From Pirellulaceae bacterium (GTDB lineage Bacteria; Planctomycetota; Planctomycetia; Pirellulales; Pirellulaceae), in NCBI GenBank assembly GCA_018402565.1, contig JAGYIQ010000010.1, positions 62,001 through 126,000 on the forward strand: a stretch of DNA of 64,000 nucleotides, read 5' to 3'. Below are positions 1-7,866 of this stretch, piece after piece (the stretch's first letter is position 1; each line of letters opens with the position of its first letter). A program made the position numbers and the translations under genes. The notes under the pieces were generated by a model. The model saw nothing but the letters and a program-made list of their open reading frames with translations, did no database searches and was not told the origin of the DNA.

Positions 1-175
1 GCGGGCCTCCTGGAATTGGCCATCGAGTGTTCGCTGGCAGGAACTGCAAAGAAATTCGAGGGCTCGGCGCAACCCAACGCGCTGACCGACGGAATGGTGA
101 GCCTGTGTCGTTTTTGTCAGCCAGGACGTTCGGACTCAAGCGCCGATCATCCGAGTTGGGCAAAGTTTTCCAGGA

Positions 176-979
176 TCACGAGCGGTAGCGGTCGGGCAGC
201 GGGTAGGGATCGGCGAAGGAGCCGTACCCGCCCAAGCCGCCGTCGACTTCCACATCAGTGGCGGTGACAAACGACGCCGCGGGACTGGCCAGCCACAGGA
301 CGGCCGCCGCAATTTCGCCTGGCGTGCCCAGTCGCCCCAGCGGATGCCGATTGGCCAGGGCACCTTCGCCCCCTTGCTGCTCCAGACTGGCGCGGACCAA
401 CGGCGTATCGATCGCACCGGGACTGACCGAGACCACGCGGATCCCATGTCGCGCGTAGTCCAAGGCCCACTGGACGGCCTGCATGCGATTGGCCGCTTTG
501 GTTGGTCCGTACCCGGGCACATCTCGCGACGACCGCCAAGCATGGGCACTGGCCAGGTTCACGATCACTCCGCTCTGTTGCTGCACCATGACCGGCAGCA
601 CCGCGCGGGCCATCCAGTTGTATCCGCCCACGTTGACTCGGAGCATCTGCTCCAACAGCGACGGCTCGATCTCGTGCAGCGGCTTGAAGGAAGCGACCGG
701 TTGAATGGCCGCATTGTTTACCAGCACATCGATCCCACCGGCTTGCGCGGCAATCTGTTGGATCCGAGCGGACACGTCGTCGCACTGACTGACGTCGACT
801 TGATGGAAGTGCACGCCGTCGGCCGAGTCGGACGGGGCTTGCACGTCGAACCCATGAACTTGGGCCCCCGATTGGGCAAAGGCGACGGCGATGGCCCAGC
901 CGATCCCGCCGGCGATGCCGGTGACGACGACCACTCGCCCCTGATTATCAAATTGTACCTGACCGAGCGGCCGTTGCAT
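176..979 (-). CDS. SDR family NAD(P)-dependent oxidoreductase
   Basis: Short-chain dehydrogenase/reductase of 267 residues, a normal length for the classical family. The Rossmann nucleotide-binding motif TGIAGGIG is at residues 20-27, the structural NNA motif at 88-90, and the catalytic set is S144, Y157 and K161 (YGPTK). The C-terminal part ends with the usual SFVTATDVEVDGG segment. The ATG at 979 is preceded by a purine-rich GGAGAAGGAT on the coding strand, which supports this start. It stands alone, divergent from the radical SAM gene at 1250. The substrate cannot be read from the sequence; reduction or oxidation of a secondary alcohol or ketone in the cytoplasm is the family expectation. 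I see no supported gene in the 175 bases to its left. Confidence 0.92.
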   Translation of the reverse strand: MQRPLGQVQFDNQGRVVVVTGIAGGIGWAIAVAFAQSGAQVHGFDVQAPSDSADGVHFHQVDVSQCDDVSARIQQIAAQAGGIDVLVNNAAIQPVASFKPLHEIEPSLLEQMLRVNVGGYNWMARAVLPVMVQQQSGVIVNLASAHAWRSSRDVPGYGPTKAANRMQAVQWALDYARHGIRVVSVSPGAIDTPLVRASLEQQGGEGALANRHPLGRLGTPGEIAAAVLWLASPAASFVTATDVEVDGGLGGYGSFADPYPLPDRYRS

Positions 980-1249
980 GGTCCGATCCTTCTCCGAGTT
1001 CTTGCGTTGCCAGGGTGAGGGGCACTCCCGACGGGGGGCCTGATCGCCCGCTGTTGTCGTCCCGCTTTTTCCGTCCGGCTTTTTTCGCCATCAACGAACG
1101 GGGGAATCGAACGGAAGGGCCTTCCACCGGGCAACAGTCTAGCCGAAGGGCTTGGCGGGCTTCAAGGGAACCGCCGCCCGGACCCTGTTAGCCGAGTGCC
1201 CTGTACGGTACAATAGGAGGCCGAGGGGTCGGGGCTTGTTGGGTAATGA

Positions 1250-2569
1250 ATGGTCGAGCAAATGTCCTCCACTTCTACAAAGACCGAAGTCGGCAGTTAC
1301 TTCATCTCCAACTATCCGCCGTTTTCGCAGTGGCGGAAGGAACTTCTGCCGGAAGTCGAGCGGGCTCTGGCCAGTCCTCCGCAAGACGTGCCGCTGGGGT
1401 TGTACCTGCACATTCCCTTCTGCCGCAAACGCTGCAAGTTCTGTTACTTCAAGGTTTTTACGGACAACAAAGCCAGCGACATCGAGCAATACGTGCAGGC
1501 GTTGGCCAAAGAGATCGAATTGGTGTCGCGGCAACCGGTCATGGGTCAGCGGCCGTTTCGCTTTGTCTACTTTGGCGGCGGCACACCCTCGTTTCTCAGT
1601 CCGCGGCAATTGACGGCCCTGGTCGAACGTCTGCGAGCCAATATCAACTGGGACCTGGCCGAGGAGGTCACCTTCGAGTGCGAACCGGGCACGCTGCGCG
1701 AGGCCAAGTTGCGGACGCTGAAGGAACTGGGTGTGACCCGACTGAGTCTCGGTGTGGAGAGTTTCTCCGACGCCATTCTGGAGGCCAACGGGCGGGCTCA
1801 CTTGGCCCCCGAGGTCTTCCGGGCGTGGGAGTGGATCCAGGCGATCGGGTTCCCGAATGTCAACATCGACCTGATCGCTGGCATGGTCGGTGAAACTTGG
1901 GATAACTGGCGCGATACGATCCGGCAGGCGATCGAGTTGTCGCCCGATAGCGTGACCATCTACCAGATGGAATTGCCGTTCAATACGGTTTACTCGCAAG
2001 ATATTCTGGGCAACAAAATCGAGACCCCGGTGGCCGAGTGGCCGATGAAGCGGGCCTGGGTGGACTACGCCTTCGACGAGTTTTTATCGGCCGGCTATCA
2101 GATCTCCAGCGCCTACACCGTGGTCAAGGACTCGGCCAAGGTCAACTTCAGCTACCGAGACAACCTGTGGCAGGGCTCGGATCTGTTGGCGACGGGCATC
2201 GCCAGTTTCGGGCACGTTAGCGGCGTGCATTACCAGAACAAAGCCGAGTGGGACCAGTACATCGGCGACTTGATCCAACACGAGCGACTGCCGTTGGGCC
2301 GAGCCCTGGTGCCGACGCCCTTGCAACGCTTGATTCGCGAGATGATCTTGCAGCTGAAGAAAGGGTACCTCCATGTGGCCTACTTCCAAGAGAAGTTCGG
2401 CGTCAACATCTTGGAGCAGTGGTCGGAGGAGTGGCAAGCGCACGCGGCGGCTGGCATGTTGGTCACCGAGCCCGACGAGATCCGCCTGACCCGGCAGGGG
2501 CTGTTGGAAGTCGACGGCCTGCTGCCCGCCTTCTTTGAACCCGAACACCGCGGCATCCGCTACACGTAG
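1250..2569 (+). CDS. Coproporphyrinogen III oxidase-like radical SAM protein (HemN/HemW family)
   Basis: Radical SAM enzyme of 439 residues. The [4Fe-4S] motif is YLHIPFCRKRCKFC with C58, C62 and C65 (CX3CX2C), followed by the family motif YFGGGTPS near residue 117 and by ECEPGTL, the HemN/HemW-type glycine-rich and glutamate segment. The C-terminal third resembles the HemN C-terminal region, so it may be either an oxygen-independent coproporphyrinogen oxidase paralogue or the haem chaperone HemW; the sequence alone does not separate them. An internal ATG four codons downstream (1262) is an alternative start. It lies in its own transcription unit, divergent from the SDR gene. The residue after the third cysteine is Y-F, as in many HemW-like proteins. 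Confidence 0.85.
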   Translation: MVEQMSSTSTKTEVGSYFISNYPPFSQWRKELLPEVERALASPPQDVPLGLYLHIPFCRKRCKFCYFKVFTDNKASDIEQYVQALAKEIELVSRQPVMGQRPFRFVYFGGGTPSFLSPRQLTALVERLRANINWDLAEEVTFECEPGTLREAKLRTLKELGVTRLSLGVESFSDAILEANGRAHLAPEVFRAWEWIQAIGFPNVNIDLIAGMVGETWDNWRDTIRQAIELSPDSVTIYQMELPFNTVYSQDILGNKIETPVAEWPMKRAWVDYAFDEFLSAGYQISSAYTVVKDSAKVNFSYRDNLWQGSDLLATGIASFGHVSGVHYQNKAEWDQYIGDLIQHERLPLGRALVPTPLQRLIREMILQLKKGYLHVAYFQEKFGVNILEQWSEEWQAHAAAGMLVTEPDEIRLTRQGLLEVDGLLPAFFEPEHRGIRYT

Positions 2570-2846
2570 TTCGTCGCCCAAACAGGGCGTTACAGCAACG
2601 GGCTTCGGCACTAGCGTAAGCTGGGGTTCGCACGATTCTTCCCGCTGGTCCGGTCGACCCGCATGTCGACCCGGACGTCAGCAGTGCCGGCCTGGCGCGT
2701 GGCGCAACCGGCACGATCCGGATAGCTTGCCCAGCTTCAAGCGGCAGTGACGTACTGCTCGGGATCCCGCGGATGAATCGACAAAGCCGATGACGGTGGA
2801 ATGTCGATACCAGCCTGGGGGCGGCAACTTGACAAGGTGGGGGCGA
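2570..2846. other. Intergenic region with one hairpin
   Basis: No gene is supported here. An inverted repeat with arms GTCCGGTCGAC (2648-2658) and GTCGACCCGGAC (2665-2676) could form a strong stem downstream of the radical SAM gene. It has no T-run, so a Rho-independent terminator is not proven. Confidence 0.4.
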
Positions 2847-3236
2847 ATGCTGGAAGCGAACGACTCGATGGGCGTGGACCCAATGGATACGGCAGCCGCA
2901 GATTTTACTGGTCAATTCGGTGCTGGCGGCTTGGATCAAGAGGCCGCCTGGGATCGGCTGCCCGAGTTCACTCGCAGCTTGTTGCAGGTGCCTATCATCG
3001 TCAGCGTCACGATCGCTGCGTCCAAGAAGCCCATCTCGCAGATCATGGAAATCGGGCCTGGTTCGGTGCTGCAGTTTGACAAGCACTTCGAATCACCCTT
3101 AGAATTGGACGCCAATGGGGAGCCCGTCGCAGTCGGGGTGGCGGTGCGGGCCGGCGAGTTCTTCGGGCTGCAAGTGACGGAGATGCGGCTGCCCCCCGAA
3201 CGGTTCTGGAGTGTGCAGCCGCCGGAACAATCCTGA
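2847..3236 (+). CDS. FliN-like SpoA domain protein
   Basis: A protein of about 129 residues whose C-terminal 80 residues match the SpoA (FliM/FliN surface presentation of antigens) fold. The diagnostic stretches are LLQVPIIVSVTIA, then ISQIMEIGPGSVLQFDK, then GEFFGLQVTEM at the end. In flagella this domain builds the C-ring switch with FliG and FliM; here no other flagellar or type III secretion gene is nearby. I chose ATG 2847 because AAGGTGGGGG lies just upstream; an in-frame ATG at 2790 would add 19 residues. The stop is only 13 bases from the next gene, so the two are likely co-transcribed. It could be a displaced flagellar fliN or a non-flagellar relative. Confidence 0.75.
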   Translation: MLEANDSMGVDPMDTAAADFTGQFGAGGLDQEAAWDRLPEFTRSLLQVPIIVSVTIAASKKPISQIMEIGPGSVLQFDKHFESPLELDANGEPVAVGVAVRAGEFFGLQVTEMRLPPERFWSVQPPEQS

Positions 3237-3249
3237 TGGAAATCGCGGC

Positions 3250-4326
3250 ATGTCCTTGGCGAGTTTTGAGAATCCGGTCATCCGTGGTCACCGTCGGATG
3301 GTCCTGCTGACCGACGGGCACTCGACACCATTCTTGGCCAAAACCGCGATCAACTTGTTGCGCTACCGCGGCCAGGACGTGATTGGCGTATTGGATCAAC
3401 ACGAGGCCGGCAAGACCGCGGCGGAAGTCTTCGGCGTCGGCGGCGACACACCGGTCGTCGCTCACTTGCAGCAAGTGCCCAACGCCGATGCCCTGTACGT
3501 GGGCATCGCTCCGCCGGGCGGCAAATTGCCGTTGGAATGGCGTGACCTGATCTTGGAAGCCATCGACCGCGGCTGGGATGTTGTGTCGGGATTGCACGAT
3601 TTTGTGCATTTGAACGCGGATTATGCTCAGGCGGCAGCGCGAGTGGGCGTGCATTTGGTCGATGTGCGGCACAACCATTATCGCGACATCGCCGCGGGGC
3701 GGGGACTGTCGGATCGCTGCGTGCGCATCCATACGGTCGGCCACGACTGCAGCTTGGGTAAAATGGTAGTGGCCCTCGAGGTGCAACGGGCACTGCAGGC
3801 GGCAGGGCATCGCGCCCAGTTTCTGGCGACGGGGCAAACGGGCATCATGATCTCCGGGCAAGGCGTGCCGGTCGACTGTGTTGTCGCGGACTTCGTCAAT
3901 GGTGCGATCGAACAATTGGTCCGCGCGACGGAGGACGCGGAATTTCAATTGATCGAAGGACAGGGCAGCATCAGTCATCCGGCCTATTCGGCGGTGACAC
4001 TCGGGCTCTTGCATGGCTGCGCTCCCGATGGCCTCATCTATTGTTATGAAGCGGGCCGCGAATATGTCAAAGGCTTGGACCAAGTGCCCTTACCCACCTG
4101 TGAAGCCCAACTGGACGTTCTGCAGCGGATCGCCAATCTCCGCCATCCCTGCGAAGTGTTGGGGATCGCGGTCAATACACGGCTCTTGAACGCGGAAGCC
4201 GCCGCGGCAGAAGTCCGGACTGCGGAACAACGCTTCGGTCTGCCGGCTTGCGATGTCTACCGGGATGGCCCAGCGAAATTGGTCGCCGCGGCTTTGACGC
4301 TACAAGCCAGGCGGCTGCCGTCATGA
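3250..4326 (+). CDS. DUF1611 family protein, DgcN-like
   Basis: A 358-residue member of the DUF1611 family. The N-terminal half is a Rossmann-like domain; the C-terminal half has a P-loop, GHDCSLGKM at residues 164-172, and the family segment EGQGSISHP near 236-244. The characterised relative DgcN acts as a D-glutamate N-acetyltransferase beside the racemase-like DgcA; no DgcA-like enolase-superfamily gene is visible here, so that role is only a family inference. The ATG at 3250 is preferred over 3211, which would overlap the SpoA gene. The stop overlaps the next start by four bases (ATGA), indicating translational coupling to the phosphatase. Confidence 0.8.
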   Translation: MSLASFENPVIRGHRRMVLLTDGHSTPFLAKTAINLLRYRGQDVIGVLDQHEAGKTAAEVFGVGGDTPVVAHLQQVPNADALYVGIAPPGGKLPLEWRDLILEAIDRGWDVVSGLHDFVHLNADYAQAAARVGVHLVDVRHNHYRDIAAGRGLSDRCVRIHTVGHDCSLGKMVVALEVQRALQAAGHRAQFLATGQTGIMISGQGVPVDCVVADFVNGAIEQLVRATEDAEFQLIEGQGSISHPAYSAVTLGLLHGCAPDGLIYCYEAGREYVKGLDQVPLPTCEAQLDVLQRIANLRHPCEVLGIAVNTRLLNAEAAAAEVRTAEQRFGLPACDVYRDGPAKLVAAALTLQARRLPS

Positions 4327-4805
4327 CCAAACGCTCGGTGCTATTCGTCTGCTTGGGCAACATCTGTCGCTCGCCGACCGGCGAGGGCGTGTTGCAGCAC
4401 TTGGTCGCCGCCAGTCCCTGGGCGGGCGCCATTAAAGTCGACTCGGCGGGCACCATTGGCTACCACCACGGGCGACCGGCCGACTCGCGTATGCAGCGGG
4501 CTGCAGCGCGGCGGGGGATCGAATTGACCAGCCGAGCGCGGCAGGTGCAAGCCGCGGACTTGGAACGGTTTGACTTGGTGTTGGCCATGGATCGCGAGAA
4601 CCTGGCGGATCTGCAGCGGTTGCATCCGGCACCGACGGCCAAGGTCTGCCTGCTGAGCGAGTTCCTGGACGACCGTTGGCCGAACGACGTCCCCGACCCG
4701 TACTACGGCGGGGAGGACGGCTTCGAATACGTGCTGGACATGATCCAAGCCGCCTGCCCGGCGATCCTGGCGGCGTTGGTCTCCGACCTGCCGCACGACG
4801 GCTGA
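4323..4805 (+). CDS. Low-molecular-weight protein-tyrosine phosphatase
   Basis: A 160-residue enzyme of the LMW-PTP family. The phosphate loop CLGNICRSP carries the nucleophile C10 and R16 (CX5R). The general acid is D125 in the DPYYGG segment, exactly as in family members. In bacteria these enzymes dephosphorylate tyrosine kinases that control exopolysaccharide export, or arginine-phosphorylated proteins; the substrate here is unknown. The start is set by a four-base ATGA overlap with the DUF1611 gene. An upstream in-frame ATG at 4248 would lie deep inside that gene and is rejected. Confidence 0.92.
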   Translation: MTKRSVLFVCLGNICRSPTGEGVLQHLVAASPWAGAIKVDSAGTIGYHHGRPADSRMQRAAARRGIELTSRARQVQAADLERFDLVLAMDRENLADLQRLHPAPTAKVCLLSEFLDDRWPNDVPDPYYGGEDGFEYVLDMIQAACPAILAALVSDLPHDG

Positions 4806-4963
4806 TACCGCGTTCTGCGGACCCGAGTCGACCGCATTTTTTTCAGAATTCTGCTCAAATCTAGCGAGTCGGGTTTTCCCTTGGAGCGGCCCACAATTAT
4901 GATTGGCAGCTTGGCTGCCGCCAATTTTCCCGATCTGTGTCGCCTGAATTCGAGTGATGCCCG

Positions 4964-5695
4964 ATGCCTGAAGTCAGCTCTTGGTATAGCGAGCGCTTGC
5001 AGCGTGAAATGCCCTTGGTTCGCTGGGGACATTGGGGGCGACCGCTACTGCTGTTCCCCACCGCCGGTGGCGATGCCTGGGAAGTCGAGCGGATGCAGCT
5101 ACTGGCGACGCTGCAACCCTTGATCGATGCCGGACGCATCAAGGTCTACTCCGTGGACAGCTATGCCGGCCGCACTTGGATAACGGGTCGGTCCAACCCG
5201 TTGCATTGCGTCTGGGTGCAACAACAGTTTGACGCGTACATTCGCGAAGAGGTCGTGCCCGCAATCCGCATGGACTGTCGCTCGGATAGTATCGAGATCT
5301 TGGCAGCCGGGGCATCGATTGGAGCCTACAACGCCTTGCTGAGCGTCTGTCGACACCCCGACGTGTTCTCGCATGCGATCGGCATGAGTGGTACGTACGA
5401 CATCGAGCACTGGTTGGGTGGGCACCATGTGCCGGACTTCTATCATTACTCCCCCGTCCATTTTCTGGCGGGTCTGGCCGAGGGCGAGCAGCTGCAGCGG
5501 CTCCGCCAACGCACGATCCTGATGGCCACCGGCCAGGGTCGGTGGGAGAATCCCGGCGACGCCTGGAAAATCGCCCACGCGTTGGGCTCGCGGGGGGTTC
5601 CCAATCGCGTCGATCTGTGGGATCACCAATGGGACCACGATTGGCCGACATGGCGAGTCATGCTGCCTCAATACCTCCATCACCTGGTCCCTTGA
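4964..5695 (+). CDS. Esterase, alpha/beta hydrolase fold
   Basis: A 243-residue hydrolase of the esterase D-like group. The nucleophile elbow is GASIG with S118, preceded by LLLFPTAGG, the usual oxyanion-hole strand. A histidine-rich segment (DHQWDHDWPTWR) near residue 225 would supply the catalytic histidine. No signal peptide is seen, so it is probably cytoplasmic. It is the first of four genes in the same direction with short or overlapping junctions (to 9093) and shares its general class with the third gene, suggesting two hydrolysis steps in one pathway. The substrate is not known. Confidence 0.8.
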   Translation: MPEVSSWYSERLQREMPLVRWGHWGRPLLLFPTAGGDAWEVERMQLLATLQPLIDAGRIKVYSVDSYAGRTWITGRSNPLHCVWVQQQFDAYIREEVVPAIRMDCRSDSIEILAAGASIGAYNALLSVCRHPDVFSHAIGMSGTYDIEHWLGGHHVPDFYHYSPVHFLAGLAEGEQLQRLRQRTILMATGQGRWENPGDAWKIAHALGSRGVPNRVDLWDHQWDHDWPTWRVMLPQYLHHLVP

Positions 5696-5764
5696 GGCTG
5701 GCTTGGCTTGCCAGATCCGCCTGTTCCGATTGCTTCCTCCGCACAGTGACGCGGCCCACGATCC

Positions 5765-6724
5765 ATGCCCACGAGTCCCTCTGTCGAACGCCATCCCAAA
5801 TTCCAGCACCCACTGGTGTTGTTAGGGCAGCAGCGCGAGTCGCCGCGTTTACAAAAATGCCTCGAACACTGCGGAGTCACTGGCCCGGTGGCGTTGATCT
5901 CCGCTGGCTGGGAGGAGGACGAGGAGGACGACCAATGGGTGCGCGACGCGGTGGATGTGCCGGTCGTCAATTCTCGGTTGTACACATTGGCCGACGAGCT
6001 GTTCAGGCAAGACCCGGAGGTGCTGACGCTGTTGCGCGAGCGTCAGGACCGACTGCGGGCCCTCCGCGAGGTCAATGAATTGCAGTTGGAGCACTTGGGC
6101 GCGGTGGCGCGGGAGTTGTGGCAGCGATTGGAGCGCAACGCAGCCGCCGTTGCCCCCTGGCATCAAACGCTGGGGCAAATCCAAGACGTCGACTCGCGTT
6201 ACCTCAAGTCCGTGTCGGCCGTCATCAAGGAGTACGATCGGCGAATTGCGCCTCAGCAGCGTCGCAGCGTGCTGGAGTATCGCCGCGCGGTCCTGGACCG
6301 TCTGCGGGGCTGCCAGGCCTTGTTGCTGGCGGGCGGTCACGTCGGCGTCCTGCTGAATCGCCTCAACCTGTGTCGCCTGCTGAAGCACGTGCAACTGCCG
6401 ACAATCGCTTGGGCCGGCGGCGCGATGGCTTTGGGTGAAAGGATTTATTTTTACGATCACTTTATTCCGCACGCCCAGCGAGAAGTCGAGTTGTCTCGCC
6501 AGGGCATGGCCCTGTATCGCGGCTTGCAGTTGTTTCCGCGGGCCGCCGAACGCTTGAACCTAGAGGACCACTGCGAACTGGCCATCCTGGCTCAGCGACT
6601 TCCCAGCCGCTGCTTGCTGTTGGACCAACACTCGGAAGTCGCTTGGTCCGCCACAGGCGAGTTGTCGGTGGCCCATGTACGAGTGGTCGACGACCAGGGG
6701 GAAGTCCAGGAGTGGACGCCATGA
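5765..6724 (+). CDS. Peptidase S51 / class I glutamine amidotransferase-like protein
   Basis: A 319-residue protein. Residues 185-200 (ALLLAGGHVGVLLNRL) and 212-232 (PTIAWAGGAMALGERIYFYDH) resemble the core of dipeptidase E and cyanophycinase. In those enzymes the catalytic serine sits in a G-x-S-A-G-A turn; here the aligned residues read A-W-A-G-G-A, so the serine position appears to be A217. If the alignment is right the protein may be a non-catalytic relative or use another residue. The N-terminal half (residues 75-175) is helical and charged and not recognisable. It ends with an ATGA overlap with the next esterase gene, placing it in the four-gene cluster. Confidence 0.6.
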   Translation: MPTSPSVERHPKFQHPLVLLGQQRESPRLQKCLEHCGVTGPVALISAGWEEDEEDDQWVRDAVDVPVVNSRLYTLADELFRQDPEVLTLLRERQDRLRALREVNELQLEHLGAVARELWQRLERNAAAVAPWHQTLGQIQDVDSRYLKSVSAVIKEYDRRIAPQQRRSVLEYRRAVLDRLRGCQALLLAGGHVGVLLNRLNLCRLLKHVQLPTIAWAGGAMALGERIYFYDHFIPHAQREVELSRQGMALYRGLQLFPRAAERLNLEDHCELAILAQRLPSRCLLLDQHSEVAWSATGELSVAHVRVVDDQGEVQEWTP

Positions 6725-7860
6725 TTACCTTGTCACCAGAAGACATCCAAGCAGCGTTGGTTGCGGGCGACGATGTGCTGAAGAAGCGCTTGGCCGGGCA
6801 GCGTTTCCCGTTGGTGTCCGACAGCCGCGCGATCTTTTTGTATCACGGCGTAGCCGATGCCGTGGCCCTGCAACACTGGGTCTACGGCTTGCCCTCGCGG
6901 ATCGACCTGCAGCGACTGGGGCAAACCCATTGGTGGATGCTGACATTGGATTTGCCGCGACGATCACGGATCGAGTACAAGTTGGTGGTCCGCCGGGACG
7001 GACACGAACATTGGCTGCTGGACCCACTCAACGATCGCATTGCCCACGATCCGTTCGGCGGTAACTCGGTCGTCCACATGACGGGGTACGAGGAGCCGGA
7101 GTGGAGCCAGCCGCAAACGGCTAGCCCGCAGGGGACTTTCGAAACATGGAGTCTGAACAGTCGTGCGTTGGGCGGCGACCGCGAGATTCGCATGTACTTG
7201 CCGCCGCGTTATCGACCCAATCGCCGCCATCGGCTGTTGTTGCTGCACGACGGCGACGACTACCTGCGGTACTCGCGTTTGGCAGCGGTATTGGACAACC
7301 TGATCACGCGGTGGGAAGTCCCGCCCTTGGTTGTGGGCCTGCTGAACCCACAAGATCGTCTGGCGGAGTACGCCGCCAGTCGCGCGCATGCGGCGTTTGT
7401 CGTCGAGGAAGTCTTGCCGGAAATTGAGGCTCGTTATCCGGTCATCCGCGAGGCGTCCGGCCGCTGTTTGGGCGGCGCCAGTTTCGGGGGTGTCGCGTCG
7501 CTGGCGACCGCGTGGTACTACCCCAACACCTTCGATATGTTGCTGCTGCAATCCGGGTCGTTTGCCTTTACCGACATCGGGACCCATCATCGCGGCCCGG
7601 TGTTTGACCCCGTGGTCAAGTTCATGAACCGCTTTCGCGACGCGATCGGCCAACCCGCCAAACGGTTTTACGTCAGCTGCGGGGTGTACGAAAGCTTGAT
7701 TTACGAGAACCGGTCCTTGATCCCCCTGCTCCAAACGGCGGGTTTTCAAGTAAAATTTGAGGAGGCTCGGGACGGTCACAATTGGGAAAATTGGCGCGAC
7801 CGACTGCGGCATGCCTTGACGTGGCTCTTCCCTGTTCCGGCTTGGTTCTACTACGAGTAA
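6721..7860 (+). CDS. Enterochelin esterase-like hydrolase with N-terminal CBM48-like domain
   Basis: A 379-residue protein. Residues 20-115 look like the immunoglobulin-like N-domain of Fes/IroE enterochelin esterases (segment YKLVVRRDG, then LLDPLN). The hydrolase domain has LLLLHDGDDYL, the elbow GASFGG with the nucleophile near S254, and DGHNWENWRDRL near residue 360 with the likely catalytic histidine. Relatives cleave trilactone siderophores or other esters, but no siderophore genes are near, so the substrate is open. The ATG at 6721 overlaps the previous stop (ATGA); the next gene starts six bases after the stop. Confidence 0.8.
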   Translation: MITLSPEDIQAALVAGDDVLKKRLAGQRFPLVSDSRAIFLYHGVADAVALQHWVYGLPSRIDLQRLGQTHWWMLTLDLPRRSRIEYKLVVRRDGHEHWLLDPLNDRIAHDPFGGNSVVHMTGYEEPEWSQPQTASPQGTFETWSLNSRALGGDREIRMYLPPRYRPNRRHRLLLLHDGDDYLRYSRLAAVLDNLITRWEVPPLVVGLLNPQDRLAEYAASRAHAAFVVEEVLPEIEARYPVIREASGRCLGGASFGGVASLATAWYYPNTFDMLLLQSGSFAFTDIGTHHRGPVFDPVVKFMNRFRDAIGQPAKRFYVSCGVYESLIYENRSLIPLLQTAGFQVKFEEARDGHNWENWRDRLRHALTWLFPVPAWFYYE

Positions 7861-7866
7861 ACATCC

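Noticed and set aside
16..267. 83-codon frame at the left edge
   Set aside because: Opposes the SDR gene and has no recognisable sequence; could be the tail of a gene from outside but there is no support.
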